From Planococcus rifietoensis (lineage in GTDB: Bacteria > Bacillota > Bacilli > Bacillales_A > Planococcaceae), in contig NZ_CP013659.2 of the NCBI RefSeq assembly GCF_001465795.2, positions 1,568,501 through 1,632,500 on the forward strand: 64,000 bases of DNA, written 5' to 3'. The translations under genes were made by a program, and so were the position numbers. This document shows, piece by piece, positions 9,194 through 18,702 of this stretch. Numbering within the stretch: the stretch's first letter is position 1; each line of letters opens with the position of its first letter. Under the pieces are notes generated by a model. That model did no database searches. It was given only the letters and a program-made list of their open reading frames with translations, and was not told the DNA's origin.

Positions 9194-9667
9194 TCACAAA
9201 TTCAATATGCGCTTCCACCAAGTGCCGTCTTCCGCCAAGAGATAGACGTAGTTCAAGCGCCCAGCTTCATTCAAAAAGGCGATTTCCCATACAGCCCCGG
9301 CCTCTTCCATGCCGAGCTTCGTATGAAGGATTTCCTCGACTTCCATATCTTCCTGAACGATTTCGCGCGCTTGTTGAGCGGTTACTTGGTCTTCAAGCAT
9401 CAATGCTTCCATGTCCCCTTCTTCAGGAACGAAGGCGGCTTTTATCTGTCCTTCCCCGTCCGTTCCAAGCACTGTAACGGATTGGGTCGAGCTCGAATAG
9501 ACGTATGCCCGCTCCACTTCATCGAGCAGCCCTTCCGCCTCCACTTTTTCTGCGGCTGCTTGTTCAGCTTCCGAGAACGGTTTATTGCCGAGGAATAAAA
9601 TGACCAGCACAATGGCTACAGCCAAAAAAGACAGAAAAACGATGATGAATTTCATCCATTCTTTCAT
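9194..9667 (-). CDS. ypmB: YpmB, cell wall elongation regulator TseB-like protein
   Basis: A 157-residue protein with one N-terminal membrane segment (about residues 7-27) and an extracytoplasmic domain ending in GTWWKRILNL. It matches YpmB, a PepSY-like-fold protein between ypmA and aspB in Bacillus; more recent work on B. subtilis names it TseB and connects it with PBP2A and tetracycline sensitivity. Nine bases separate it from ypmA, and it is followed by aspB in the same operon. Confidence 0.85.
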   Translation of the reverse strand: MKEWMKFIIVFLSFLAVAIVLVILFLGNKPFSEAEQAAAEKVEAEGLLDEVERAYVYSSSTQSVTVLGTDGEGQIKAAFVPEEGDMEALMLEDQVTAQQAREIVQEDMEVEEILHTKLGMEEAGAVWEIAFLNEAGRLNYVYLLAEDGTWWKRILNL

Positions 9668-9675
9668 ATGATCAC

Positions 9676-9846
9676 CTAGGTTTTATAAATTGTGAAAACC
9701 GCTTTTGACTGATCGTCTTTATCGAGCGCCAGTCCAAACATCAAATCGCGGTCTTTCAATGTCCGGTTCAATGCATCGACCACTTTGTACAGGTCGGATT
9801 GATACTCGACTTGCACAGTATTTAATACTTCGATCTTGGATTCCAT
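9676..9846 (-). CDS. ypmA: YpmA small conserved protein (DUF4264 type)
   Basis: A 56-residue soluble protein starting MESKIEVLNTVQVEY; a longer frame to 9918 exists but would run into the end of dinG. AGGAAG lies nine bases before the ATG. Function unknown; the dinG-ypmA-ypmB-aspB order is that of B. subtilis. Confidence 0.8.
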   Translation of the reverse strand: MESKIEVLNTVQVEYQSDLYKVVDALNRTLKDRDLMFGLALDKDDQSKAVFTIYKT

Positions 9847-9889
9847 TGTTCGGCACTTCCTTTCGATTGAAGGAACCATTCTTCCCTCT

Positions 9890-12652
9890 TTATCCTTGCT
9901 TATTATACCAATGTTCAATATCGGTTACCATCTTTTCCAAAGACACTTTGGCGACCGGCACATCCGGCAAGGCATGCAAGAATTCCTCACCGTATGATTT
10001 CGTTTCAATACGGCGGTCCAGCACGATAAACAAGCCCTTATCCTTTTTCGAGCGGATCAGCCGCCCGAACCCTTGGCGCAAACGCAGCACGGCTTCTGGC
10101 AAAGCATAATGCATAAATGGATTAATGCCTTCTTTCGAGATGATCCGTGATTTCGCTTTAAAAACAGGCTCTTCGGGTGATGTAAAAGGGAGCCTTACTA
10201 CAACGACAGCGCGCAGCGCATCCCCAGGCACATCCACGCCTTCCCAAAAACTATTCGTCCCGAACAATACCGATTTCTGGAATCGCTGAAACGATTTCAA
10301 TAATTTCATGCGGCTGCCTGAAGACATGCCTTGCGCAAACAGCATGTAATCGTCGAGCAGCTGTGAATCCTGGATCAAATCGACGGTTTTCCTCAGCATA
10401 TCCTGTGACGTGAACAACACAAAACAGCGCCCTTCGGTAACAAGCACCGTCTGGGTGACCGCGTCCGCTACGGATTCGATGTATTCCTGCTGGGACACTT
10501 GCTGGATATCCGGCATGTCTTCAACGATATAGACTTTAGCGCCGCTGTAAAATTGATCAGCAGGTTCAAACTTTTCGATCGGCACCTGATTCGGTATACC
10601 GAGCTGGTTGACGATAAAGCGTTCATTCGACGGAACGCTCATCGTGCCCGACAGCCAAATGACTGCTTTTTCGCCTCTCGCCTGGCCGATGACTTTATCG
10701 ACGAGCGACGCGACTTCGTAAGGCCGTTTGTATAGCGATAAGCTCGTCGGCATGCTGCGCAAATCGCCTTCGATCCAGGAAACTTCATCTTCTTTCGGGA
10801 ACAGGAAAATCTCACTGAACTCCACCGATTTCAGCATCAACTCTTCAGTCCAATAACGGAAATCCGCGAGCACAAGCCGTTCATTCATCGTCAGTTCCGT
10901 GAAGCGTTCAGCTTTTTGCAGAATGGTCTGGGCGATGTCGATCCAACTGTTCAAGAATCTCAGAAAATCCATGAAACTTTCCCGTTCGAAATCCAATTCA
11001 TCCAATAAAGATGCACATTTTCGTGTGCGGCTATTATGGAATCTATTCTGGAAGGCCTGTGCAAGATAAAGCGTCACTTCATCGAATAAACTGGTGTACT
11101 TTAAATACAAGGATTCCATTTGCAATAGCTCGGGCACTCTGGCAAAACCGTGCGATTCGGCAACGCGGTAGAATTTTGAAAACAGCTGGTTTTCATCAAA
11201 GCTTCCCAATTGGCCGAATACATAGCGCCATTGCGTGTAGACGAAAGTTTTCTCTTTATGGGCAACTGCCGCTTGTACGACTTGATGCGCTTCATCCCAT
11301 ATATAGGCATCGACGTTTTTCAATATTGTCCGCTTTTGGTTATGTGGATTCAACAGGAATGCATGATTGGTCACAATGACATCGGCATGTTCAGCTTCTG
11401 TCAGTGCATGTTCATAGAAATCGACGGTTTTTTCTAGCTTTGTCAATTTCCTTAAATGCGAACGGCGTACTTTATCGACCAGCAACTGGCCGCCGCTCGA
11501 CACATTCAATTCGTTTAAATCGCCGGTCTTGGTCGAAGTCAACCAGACCATGATCTGCATGATCGTGAACGTTTCATCATAAGACTCATCATCACCGTGA
11601 AGCAACTCGAAAAAGCGGCCCAAATCGATATAATGCGACAGCCCTTTGATGAGCGCAACGTGGATATTTGAACCAAGAAATTCTTCTGCGAGCTTGACTT
11701 CCTTGGAAACGAGCTGATCCTGCAAGTGGGTCGTATACGTACTGATGACCACTTGTTTGCCCGAGTCTTTGGCATAAGCCGCTGCTGGCAATAGATAGCC
11801 CAGTGTCTTGCCCATGCCTGTCGATGCTTCAATTACCAATTCACTTCGCTCATGGATTGCCCGCTCCACCGCTTGCATCATCGCGACTTGGCTCGGCCGC
11901 TGTTCGTATTCCGGCTTGACCATCTCCAGCCCTTTTCGCCAAGCCGACTGCTGCGGCGAATCGTCGGAGACTTGCGCGCGCTCCGCTTTCGGGACGATCG
12001 GAATGCCGCGGAAACGGCCATATCGATCGGCTTGGCCATTGCGTTTTTGCTGCGTAATTTCAAACAGCAAGCGCGATAGGTCCGATTTTAATTGGAAAGA
12101 GCGCTTATGCAAAAGGACAAGCGTATCATAAGGAAGTTCAGCCAGTTCCTGTTTCGCCCGTAAAAACAGTTCAGCTGTCGCCAAGGCATCATCATCAGCG
12201 CGATGCGCATTGTTCAAGCGAATGCCTTGTTCTGCAGCAATGTCCTGTAATTTGTAACTGAAGGCCGTCGGATAAATAAGGCGTGAAAGCTCCACAGTAT
12301 CCATGGCCAGCCCCTGCCATTTCGGCATGCCGGCACGGCTCAGTTCCGCTTGCAAAAACGGTAAATCAAAATGGATATTATGGGCAATGAAAATAGCGCC
12401 TTCCAATTGCCTGTAGATTTCCTCGGCGTACGCTTCAAAAGGCTCTGCATTTTCCACGTCCCGCTCCGTAATATTGGTCAGATCCTGTATAAACGCCGGA
12501 ATTTTCCGTTGCGGATTGATGAATTTCGTATATGTATCAACGATTTCTCCTTGTTCGATCGCCACCATCGCCAATTGGATGATCCGGTCACCTTTTGCAG
12601 GGGAATGGCCCGTTGTTTCGATATCGACAACGACATATTTTTGGGAATTCAT
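9890..12652 (-). CDS. dinG: DinG-family helicase with N-terminal 3'-5' exonuclease domain
   Basis: A 920-residue protein. N-terminal DEDDh exonuclease domain (about 1-190: DIETTGHSP, IAHNIHFDLPFL, HRADDDALAT), then an XPD/DinG-like SF2 helicase core with Walker A (ASTGMGKT), DEAH box (IWDEAHQVV) and C-terminal GTNSFWEGVDVPG and RQGFGRLIRS. As in other Firmicute DinG proteins, I do not see the four-Cys iron-sulfur cluster of E. coli DinG, so nuclease rather than helicase activity may dominate. First gene of the dinG-ypmA-ypmB-aspB-asnS run. AAAGAGGGGTTATC precedes the ATG. Confidence 0.95.
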   Translation of the reverse strand: MNSQKYVVVDIETTGHSPAKGDRIIQLAMVAIEQGEIVDTYTKFINPQRKIPAFIQDLTNITERDVENAEPFEAYAEEIYRQLEGAIFIAHNIHFDLPFLQAELSRAGMPKWQGLAMDTVELSRLIYPTAFSYKLQDIAAEQGIRLNNAHRADDDALATAELFLRAKQELAELPYDTLVLLHKRSFQLKSDLSRLLFEITQQKRNGQADRYGRFRGIPIVPKAERAQVSDDSPQQSAWRKGLEMVKPEYEQRPSQVAMMQAVERAIHERSELVIEASTGMGKTLGYLLPAAAYAKDSGKQVVISTYTTHLQDQLVSKEVKLAEEFLGSNIHVALIKGLSHYIDLGRFFELLHGDDESYDETFTIMQIMVWLTSTKTGDLNELNVSSGGQLLVDKVRRSHLRKLTKLEKTVDFYEHALTEAEHADVIVTNHAFLLNPHNQKRTILKNVDAYIWDEAHQVVQAAVAHKEKTFVYTQWRYVFGQLGSFDENQLFSKFYRVAESHGFARVPELLQMESLYLKYTSLFDEVTLYLAQAFQNRFHNSRTRKCASLLDELDFERESFMDFLRFLNSWIDIAQTILQKAERFTELTMNERLVLADFRYWTEELMLKSVEFSEIFLFPKEDEVSWIEGDLRSMPTSLSLYKRPYEVASLVDKVIGQARGEKAVIWLSGTMSVPSNERFIVNQLGIPNQVPIEKFEPADQFYSGAKVYIVEDMPDIQQVSQQEYIESVADAVTQTVLVTEGRCFVLFTSQDMLRKTVDLIQDSQLLDDYMLFAQGMSSGSRMKLLKSFQRFQKSVLFGTNSFWEGVDVPGDALRAVVVVRLPFTSPEEPVFKAKSRIISKEGINPFMHYALPEAVLRLRQGFGRLIRSKKDKGLFIVLDRRIETKSYGEEFLHALPDVPVAKVSLEKMVTDIEHWYNKQG

Positions 12653-12731
12653 GATAACCCCTCTTTCTCAGGTGATTCTCTCAGGAAAAATTGTAACATA
12701 TTCGCCCGCTGTTCGCCGGCGGGAACACGCC

Positions 12732-12780
12732 AAAAAAAGAAACACTCCAAAAGGGGGAACTTTTCCCTTTTGGAGTGTTC
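12732..12780 (-). terminator. Terminator of panC-panD
   Basis: The arms AACACTCCAAAAGGG and CCCTTTTGGAGTGTT form a long stem on the minus strand, followed by TCTTTTTTT just past the panD stop. It separates panCD from dinG. Confidence 0.9.
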
Positions 12781-12792
12781 AAGGATCGATCC

Positions 12793-13176
12793 CTACATGA
12801 CCGTCGCTTCCGGTTCGTAATGGATGATTTCTTTGATGGAATTGTCTGCGTCCATAATCGCCACAGTCGGTTTATGGCTGCGCGCATCTTTGTCCATGAC
12901 ATAGCCGTAAGACAAGATGATGACGATGTCCCCGCGCTGCACGAGACGCGCTGCTGCCCCGTTGACACAGATAACGCCGCTTCCGCGTTCTCCCGCAATG
13001 ATATACGTCTCGAAGCGTGCGCCATTATTATTATTGACGATATGGACTTTCTCATTCGGCAGCATGCCGACTGCATCCAATAGATCCTGGTCAATCGTGA
13101 TGCTGCCGACATAATTCAAATCGGCTTCAGTTACCGTTGCACGGTGAATTTTGGAATTGAGCATCATTCTAAGCAT
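12793..13176 (-). CDS. panD: Aspartate 1-decarboxylase PanD (proenzyme)
   Basis: A 127-residue pyruvoyl enzyme making beta-alanine for pantothenate. The self-cleavage site Gly24-Ser25 is intact in [10 protein letters not shown], and Lys9 and Tyr-containing active-site segments ([21 protein letters not shown]) are present. It starts three bases after the panC stop. The normal third partner panB is not next to them. Confidence 0.97.
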   Translation of the reverse strand: MLRMMLNSKIHRATVTEADLNYVGSITIDQDLLDAVGMLPNEKVHIVNNNNGARFETYIIAGERGSGVICVNGAAARLVQRGDIVIILSYGYVMDKDARSHKPTVAIMDADNSIKEIIHYEPEATVM

Positions 13177-13179
13177 AGG

Positions 13180-14016
13180 TCAGTTCTCCTTTAAATTGAA
13201 AATAATATTGTCAATGAGGCGGGCTTTTTGGAATTGGACAGCGAGCGCGAGGATCGCTTGCCCGTTCGGCGCTTTGGTCAAGTCCGGGTAAGACAGCAGC
13301 TCGATGTAATCGATTTTGCCGGAAGTTTCCGACTGGATAAACCGGGTCATTTCCGGAATTGGGTCTTTGCCGTCGCGAGCGGCCGTCACTCCCCGTTGCA
13401 AGGATTGATAAAGTTTTGGCGCTTCGGCGCGTTCTGTTTCACTCAGATAGACATTGCGCGAGCTTTTGGCAAGCCCGTCCTGTTCTCGGACTGTTGCGAT
13501 GCGGTGGATTTCCAGCGGGAAATCGAAATCCCGCACAAGCGACTCAATGATCGCCAGCTGCTGTGCATCCTTCTGGCCGAAATAGGCCGTATCGGGTTGA
13601 ACAAGATGGAATAATTTCGTCACCACTTTCAGCACACCATCAAAATGTCCCGGGCGGCTTTTTCCGCATAAGACATCCGCAAGCGTTCCCGCTCCCATCG
13701 TGATTTGCGATTTGCGCGGGTACATCTCTTCTACAGGCGGGGAGAATATCACATCGACGCCCGCTTGTTCAGCGAGCAGGCTGTCCCGTTCGAAATCGCG
13801 TGGATAGCGGTCAAAATCTTCATTCGGGCCGAATTGCGCCGGGTTGACGAAAATGCTCATGACGACCACGTCGTTTTCCGATTTCGCGGATTCAACAAGT
13901 GCCAGATGCCCTTCGTGCAAAAAGCCCATCGTCGGCACCAATCCAATCGACTGCCCGTTTTCTTTTGTGCTCAGTACCCAGTCTCTTAAGTCCTTCACCG
14001 TGTTTACGACTTGCAT
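13180..14016 (-). CDS. panC: Pantothenate synthetase PanC
   Basis: A 278-residue ATP-dependent ligase joining pantoate and beta-alanine. Motifs: PTMGFLHEGH (nucleotidylyl-transferase HxGH-type signature), FVNPAQFGPNEDFDRYPR, GKSRPGHFDGV and LAKSSRNVYLS (KMSKS-like). First gene of panC-panD, transcribed from an extended -10 promoter through a structured leader and a terminator-like hairpin just before its SD (AAAAAGGAGAGG). panB is missing immediately upstream. Confidence 0.97.
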   Translation of the reverse strand: MQVVNTVKDLRDWVLSTKENGQSIGLVPTMGFLHEGHLALVESAKSENDVVVMSIFVNPAQFGPNEDFDRYPRDFERDSLLAEQAGVDVIFSPPVEEMYPRKSQITMGAGTLADVLCGKSRPGHFDGVLKVVTKLFHLVQPDTAYFGQKDAQQLAIIESLVRDFDFPLEIHRIATVREQDGLAKSSRNVYLSETERAEAPKLYQSLQRGVTAARDGKDPIPEMTRFIQSETSGKIDYIELLSYPDLTKAPNGQAILALAVQFQKARLIDNIIFNLKEN

Positions 14017-14048
14017 GTTTTCCTCTCCTTTTTAGGAGAAAACCATAT

Positions 14049-14076
14049 AAAAAACCTTCTGTCAGAAGACAGAAGG
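14049..14076 (-). terminator. Leader terminator before panC (attenuator candidate)
   Basis: CCTTCTGTC-TTCT-GACAGAAGG followed by TTTTTT on the minus strand, within the untranslated leader of panC and only 33 bases before its ATG. Such a position indicates control by attenuation, although it is not yet shown that the upstream RNA switches it. Confidence 0.85.
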
Positions 14077-14195
14077 ACAGAAAATTCCAATTCGGTTTCC
14101 TCCGTCCCTGTCATGTAATGATCAAGGCAGAATCGTATTCAGTTATTGCTTGCTGTTGCGTGCCACGGTGCAGTTCGCATCGGATACTGCCCGTT
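14077..14195 (-). ncRNA. Structured 5' leader of panCD, probable pan RNA motif
   Basis: The approx. 120-base transcribed leader before the attenuator contains GACAG...CTGTC closing a smaller CGG-AGGAAA-CCG hairpin with purine bulges. The pan motif is a known structured RNA found only upstream of panB, panC or panD genes, characterised by stems with conserved bulged A. Position fits; the fold was judged by eye, so the class assignment is moderate. Confidence 0.55.
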
Positions 14196-14201
14196 ATTTT
14201 C

Positions 14202-14207
14202 ACTATA
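14202..14207 (-). promoter_or_regulatory. Predicted extended -10 promoter of panCD
   Basis: TGC-TATAGT on the minus strand; no good -35 is present, which the extended -10 may compensate. A start near 14195 gives a leader of about 180 bases. Confidence 0.5.
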
Positions 14208-14236
14208 GCAGAATTTCTGGAAAATGCCTATATGCT

Positions 14237-15217
14237 TTACTTTAGCTCGATATCTGCGGAATAAATGCCATGAAGCTTGCCGTCTGCCGTACGCAGCTGC
14301 AAGACGCCGTCTTCTGTAATGCCTTCCGCTATGCCTTCTAAGGTTTCACGCGACATGCGTGCGCGAATGGCTTTGCCGATTGTCGCGGAATGCCCTTCCC
14401 ATAATATTTTTAGCGGGGCAAAACCTTTTTCAATATAGAGCTCTGTATAAACTTCAAGGAAGTGCAGAATTTCCTGCACTAATTCCCTGCGGTTTATCGG
14501 CTGGCCAGACTCAAGGCGCAAAGAAGTGGCGATGTCCTGCACGGCAGCATCAAAATCTTCCCGTTCTTGATTGACGTTGACCCCGATGCCGATGATCAAA
14601 GCTTGGATGCCATCAGCATCCGATTGCAGCTCTGTCAGGATGCCTGTCGCTTTTTTCGTGCCGAACAGGATATCGTTCGGCCATTTGATAGATGCTTCTA
14701 AACCCGTCACCGATTGAATCGCCCGGACGATCGCTACCGCAGCGACTAATGTAAACTGTGGCGCTTTATGGGGCGGGACGTCCGGACGCAAGATGATGCT
14801 CATCCAGATTCCTTGGCCCTTCGCCGAATCCCATTTTCTCATCAAACGGCCTCTGCCTTCTGTCTGAAGCTCCGCAATGACCACCGTTCCATCCGGCGCG
14901 CCTTCTTGTGCCAATTGGTGCGCAACAATTTGAGTTGATGCACATTGTTCCATATACTCGATGCGCTTGCCGATTTTTTTCGTCTTGAGATCGGCTTGGA
15001 CAAGAAAAGCTTCCAGGCTGTCCGGGCTTTTTTGGATGCGGTAGCCTTTTTTCCGTACCGATTCGATTCCATAGCCCATTTCCTCAAGTTCTTTCATATG
15101 TTTCCAAATCGCCGTTCTGGAAACTCCGAACTCATCTGCCAATTGCTGGCCTGACACCGGTTCAGATCCCGCTTCCAAAAGCCGTGTCGCCAATTTATGT
15201 GTGACGGTGATATTCAT
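14237..15217 (-). CDS. birA: Biotin--protein ligase and biotin repressor BirA
   Basis: A 326-residue bifunctional protein. N-terminal winged helix-turn-helix (SGQQLADEFGVSRTAIWKHM, about 20-45) for binding biotin operators; central ligase domain with the ATP/biotinyl-AMP loop GRGRLMRKW and the lysine-containing IKWPNDILF; small C-terminal SH3-like domain. It overlaps cca by 23 bases and is the last gene of ypjD-dapB-mgsA-bshA-cca-birA, as in B. subtilis. Confidence 0.96.
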   Translation of the reverse strand: MNITVTHKLATRLLEAGSEPVSGQQLADEFGVSRTAIWKHMKELEEMGYGIESVRKKGYRIQKSPDSLEAFLVQADLKTKKIGKRIEYMEQCASTQIVAHQLAQEGAPDGTVVIAELQTEGRGRLMRKWDSAKGQGIWMSIILRPDVPPHKAPQFTLVAAVAIVRAIQSVTGLEASIKWPNDILFGTKKATGILTELQSDADGIQALIIGIGVNVNQEREDFDAAVQDIATSLRLESGQPINRRELVQEILHFLEVYTELYIEKGFAPLKILWEGHSATIGKAIRARMSRETLEGIAEGITEDGVLQLRTADGKLHGIYSADIELK

Positions 15218-16328
15218 CTATGAACCAGTCCTTTATCCGTTCTTTGTCATTGGCCAAGCGGCGTTCGACCACTGCTTTTTCAATATGCAAGGTCCACTCT
15301 TTCAGCCATGCCCCTGCCTTTTTTCCAGTCCATTCCATCAAATCACGCCCATTGGCCGCAAGTTCTGATTTCGATTGGATTGGCAACGCCTGTTGCCGCT
15401 CTTTCACCGCTTGCGTTTTATGCGATGCGGCCTGTGCAATCATCAATTGGCGTTCGGTGAAGCTATAATAAACCCAGTCGTCCCAAAACGGCAGCCGGCT
15501 CGCTTCAAGCGCCCGCTGAAGGTCTTTTTTGTCCTGGTTGGAGAAACGGTATTCACGTATCGCACCGAAAGTCTCGCCATTTTGATGCAATAGGTAAAAC
15601 CAGCCCGACAATGGATCTTTGCTGGTTGTGTAGCCAGACCAGTCCAGCTCAAAAAGTCCGCCGGATGGCAAAAACCGGTTCAGGCAGGTTTCGTTTAAAT
15701 AACGCATGCTGATGTCCGGAGCTGCAGAAACCATGACTTTGTCCAATTCCGCCTTGATGCGCTCCATGGCGACGGACTGGATCTTCTCTGCGTGTTCGAT
15801 AATGGCTTGTTTGGTCGCGGGCTCGATATGGAAATTCAACTGCCCTGAAAAGCGGATCGCCCGCAGCATGCGCAAAGCATCTTCTGCGAAACGCTCTTGT
15901 GGAACACCGACTGCCCGAATGATGCCTGCACTTAGATCTTCCTTGCCGCCGAAAGGATCGATGATTTCCATTTGTTCAGTCATGGCCATTGAATTGATGG
16001 TGAAATCACGGCGTTTTAGATCTTCTTGCAATGAATTGACGAATTCCACTTTATCCGGCCTCCGATTATCCGAATAGCCGCTTTCTGTTCGGAATGTCGT
16101 GACTTCGGTTCCTTGTCCTTCGATGAGGATCATAACCGTTCCATGCTCAATTCCTGTATCGATCGACCGTTCGAATAGGGCTTTCACTTGTTCGGGTGAA
16201 GCGGAAGTCGCCACATCGATATCATGAGGCACAGATCCGCGCAAATAATCCCGCACTGCACCGCCAACCATATAGGCTTCAAATCCCGCTTCTTTCAAAC
16301 GCGCGATAATCTGCTTGGCCTGTTTCAT
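15195..16328 (-). CDS. cca: CCA-adding tRNA nucleotidyltransferase
   Basis: A 377-residue class II CCA enzyme that adds or repairs the 3' CCA of tRNAs. Seen: [10 protein letters not shown], the catalytic [19 protein letters not shown], and the nucleotide-selecting segment [19 protein letters not shown]. Length is close to B. subtilis Cca (397). It overlaps bshA by four bases (ATGA) and birA by 23, so translation is coupled through this operon. Confidence 0.96.
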   Translation of the reverse strand: MKQAKQIIARLKEAGFEAYMVGGAVRDYLRGSVPHDIDVATSASPEQVKALFERSIDTGIEHGTVMILIEGQGTEVTTFRTESGYSDNRRPDKVEFVNSLQEDLKRRDFTINSMAMTEQMEIIDPFGGKEDLSAGIIRAVGVPQERFAEDALRMLRAIRFSGQLNFHIEPATKQAIIEHAEKIQSVAMERIKAELDKVMVSAAPDISMRYLNETCLNRFLPSGGLFELDWSGYTTSKDPLSGWFYLLHQNGETFGAIREYRFSNQDKKDLQRALEASRLPFWDDWVYYSFTERQLMIAQAASHKTQAVKERQQALPIQSKSELAANGRDLMEWTGKKAGAWLKEWTLHIEKAVVERRLANDKERIKDWFIDEYHRHT

Positions 16329-17467
16329 TGCTTGTCGGCCTTTTTCAGCAAGCGAGCGTATAGCATTTCGTATTCGGCGAGGATTTTCTCTGAGCTGAAG
16401 CGTTTGGTCGCGGTTTTCAAAGCAGTCGACGACATTTTTTCATGGAGCATATCGTCGGTTAATATACGGATTGCTGCATCAGCTGCAGCATCGATATCGC
16501 CAAGTTTAACCAAAAAGCCGTTTTCCTCCGGTTCGATGATTTCCGGGATGCCACCGATTTGTGTTCCGATTGCCGGCACGCCGCAAGCCATTGCCTCAAG
16601 CAATACAAGGCCAAATGCCTCTTTTTCCGACATCAGCAATTTCACATCGCTCATGCTGTAAAGTTCCGATAGATTGTCGCGCTTGCCGAGAAACAAGACT
16701 TGCTGCTCGATATGGAGATCTTTCACTTGCTGGTGGATGCGGCTCATTTCAGGGCCGTCGCCGACCAGCAATAATTTGGCGCCGATAGCGCTTTGCACTT
16801 TCGCAAAAGTGGAGACGACATCTTCCACGCGTTTCACTTTGCGGAAATTCGACACATGGATCAATACTTTTTCATGCGCTTCAATGCCCAGTTCTTCTTT
16901 CAACTTGGCTGAATCGCGCTGGTGGTACTCCCGTTCATCGACAAAATTATGGACGGTTTCAATCTCTTTATCCGGTGCGATCATGTCATAGGTTTGCTGT
17001 TTCAATGAATCCGACACTGCCGTCACGATATCGGATTTCTCGATGCCGTAGCGGATTGCATCTTTCAATGAACTATCTGTACCGAGGACAGTGATATCCG
17101 TTCCGTGCAAAGTCGTGACGATGCCAATATCGGATCCTGCCATATCGCGTCCTAATATCGCACAAACGGCATGAGGGATCGCATAATGCACATGCAGCAG
17201 GTCAAGTTCTTCGTTTTTGATCACTTCTGCAATCTTGGTGGCCAGCGCTATGTCATACGGTGCATATTGAAACACTGAATAGCTGTTAACATCCACTTGA
17301 TGGCTAAATATATTCGCATACAGCCGGTTTAGCCGGAACGGCGTACTCGAGGTGATAAAATGGATTTCATGGCCTTTTTCAGCCAGCATTTTTCCCAGTT
17401 CCGTCGCCACTACGCCAGATCCGCCGACTGTCGGGTAACATGTAATTCCGATCTTCATTTTTCGCAA
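16325..17467 (-). CDS. bshA: N-acetyl-alpha-D-glucosaminyl L-malate synthase BshA
   Basis: A GT4-family glycosyltransferase of 380 residues doing the first step of bacillithiol synthesis (UDP-GlcNAc plus L-malate). Typical stretches: [57 protein letters not shown]. The start is set at TTG 17467 ([10 protein letters not shown]), seven bases after GGAGG and matching family N-termini; ATG 17458 is the alternative. In B. subtilis bshB1 lies between mgsA and bshA; here only eleven bases separate them, so the deacetylase must be elsewhere. Confidence 0.95.
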   Translation of the reverse strand: MRKMKIGITCYPTVGGSGVVATELGKMLAEKGHEIHFITSSTPFRLNRLYANIFSHQVDVNSYSVFQYAPYDIALATKIAEVIKNEELDLLHVHYAIPHAVCAILGRDMAGSDIGIVTTLHGTDITVLGTDSSLKDAIRYGIEKSDIVTAVSDSLKQQTYDMIAPDKEIETVHNFVDEREYHQRDSAKLKEELGIEAHEKVLIHVSNFRKVKRVEDVVSTFAKVQSAIGAKLLLVGDGPEMSRIHQQVKDLHIEQQVLFLGKRDNLSELYSMSDVKLLMSEKEAFGLVLLEAMACGVPAIGTQIGGIPEIIEPEENGFLVKLGDIDAAADAAIRILTDDMLHEKMSSTALKTATKRFSSEKILAEYEMLYARLLKKADKQ

Positions 17468-17478
17468 AATCTCTCCTC

Positions 17479-17883
17479 CTATTTCCGGCGGTCGCTGAGG
17501 AGCCGCCAATCGACCAATCCATTTTCCAAACCTTTTAGGAGGACTTCAGCTGTTCCCATATTGGTCGCAAGCGGGATTTGGTATACATCACAAAGGCGGA
17601 TTAAAGCCGTAACATCCGGCTCGTGCGGCTGGGCTGTCAGCGGATCGCGGAAAAAGATAATCATATCCATTTCATTCTGGGCTATCATCGCCCCGATCTG
17701 CTGGTCTCCCCCAAGCGGCCCGGATTGAAAACGATGGACCGATAGGCCAGTTCCTTCAACCAAGCGGGAGCCGGTCGTTCCTGTTGCGTACAACTGATGC
17801 TTCGCCAAAATCGGCTTATAAGCTAGTGCAAATTGTATCAAGTCATCTTTTTTCCGATCGTGCGCAACCAATGCGATATTCAT
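17479..17883 (-). CDS. mgsA: Methylglyoxal synthase MgsA
   Basis: A 134-residue enzyme turning dihydroxyacetone phosphate into methylglyoxal, a bypass used under phosphate or glycolytic imbalance. Seen: [38 protein letters not shown] and [17 protein letters not shown] with the catalytic Asp. Eighteen bases after dapB. The next gene bshA makes bacillithiol, a thiol used in methylglyoxal detoxification, which is a sensible pairing. Confidence 0.96.
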   Translation of the reverse strand: MNIALVAHDRKKDDLIQFALAYKPILAKHQLYATGTTGSRLVEGTGLSVHRFQSGPLGGDQQIGAMIAQNEMDMIIFFRDPLTAQPHEPDVTALIRLCDVYQIPLATNMGTAEVLLKGLENGLVDWRLLSDRRK

Positions 17884-17901
17884 CCAATCGCCTCCATTAT
17901 T

Positions 17902-18702
17902 TTAGCCTATGATATGTTCCAGGCCGTAAATTAATTCTTTACGTTCTACCACTTCGCGAATCGACAAACTGACTCCAGACATGAATGAACCACGGTTGAA
18001 CGAATCGTGGCGCAATGTCAAAAGCTGTCCTTCGCCGCCAAGCAGTACTTGCTGATGTGCAACTAATCCCGGCAGACGGACACTGTGGATGCGCATGCCT
18101 TCGTAATCTGCGCCGCGAGCGCCTGGTAATGTTTCCTTTTCATCAAGATGCCCTTGCCGATGTACTTGCCGCGTTTCGCTCATCATATGGGCCGTCTTCA
18201 TTGCGGTGCCTGACGGGGCATCCAGTTTTTGGTCATGATGCATTTCGATGATTTCCACATCCGGCAAATATTTCGCCGCCTGTTCTGCGAATTTCATCAT
18301 CAATACCGCTCCAACCGCAAAGTTCGGCGCGATGATGCAGCCGAGAGCTGAAGTTTTTGCGAGTTCCGTCAATTCCTTCAATTCCTCTGTAGAAAATCCG
18401 GTCGTTCCGACAACTGGGCGAATGCCGAGCTGCAATGCTTGTTTTGTATGGGCATAAACATGCTCGGGCGTCGTCAAATCGACGAGGACATCGGGTGCAT
18501 GCTGGCCGTGAAGCTTTTCTAGATCGGTAAAGACCGGCACTTGAAAACTTTCAGGAAACAAGCCCGTCTCTGCTAACGTTGCGCCGATGTCTTTATAATC
18601 CAGAGCTGCCACCAATTCCATATCGGCATTTTCCATTACAGTATGTACAGCTTCTTTGCCCATTTTCCCACGTGCTCCGGCAATCGCTACTTTTATCGTC
18701 AT
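17902..18702 (-). CDS. dapB: 4-hydroxy-tetrahydrodipicolinate reductase DapB
   Basis: A 266-residue NAD(P)H-dependent reductase of the lysine/diaminopimelate pathway. N-terminal Rossmann motif AIAGARGKMG, GTTGFS, and the catalytic HHDQKLDAPSGTA. Its first base overlaps the stop of ypjD. DapB supplies diaminopimelate, whose decarboxylase gene lysA lies at the far end of this window. Confidence 0.97.
   Translation of the reverse strand: MTIKVAIAGARGKMGKEAVHTVMENADMELVAALDYKDIGATLAETGLFPESFQVPVFTDLEKLHGQHAPDVLVDLTTPEHVYAHTKQALQLGIRPVVGTTGFSTEELKELTELAKTSALGCIIAPNFAVGAVLMMKFAEQAAKYLPDVEIIEMHHDQKLDAPSGTAMKTAHMMSETRQVHRQGHLDEKETLPGARGADYEGMRIHSVRLPGLVAHQQVLLGGEGQLLTLRHDSFNRGSFMSGVSLSIREVVERKELIYGLEHIIG

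Noticed and set aside
9192..9200. TTCACAAAT, reverse complement of a ResD-like nonamer
   Set aside because: Inside the coding end of ypmB, with no promoter nearby.
7960..9221. T-box leader for asnS
   Set aside because: asnS follows aspB by 29 bases; no specifier loop or T-box sequence is seen there or before aspB.
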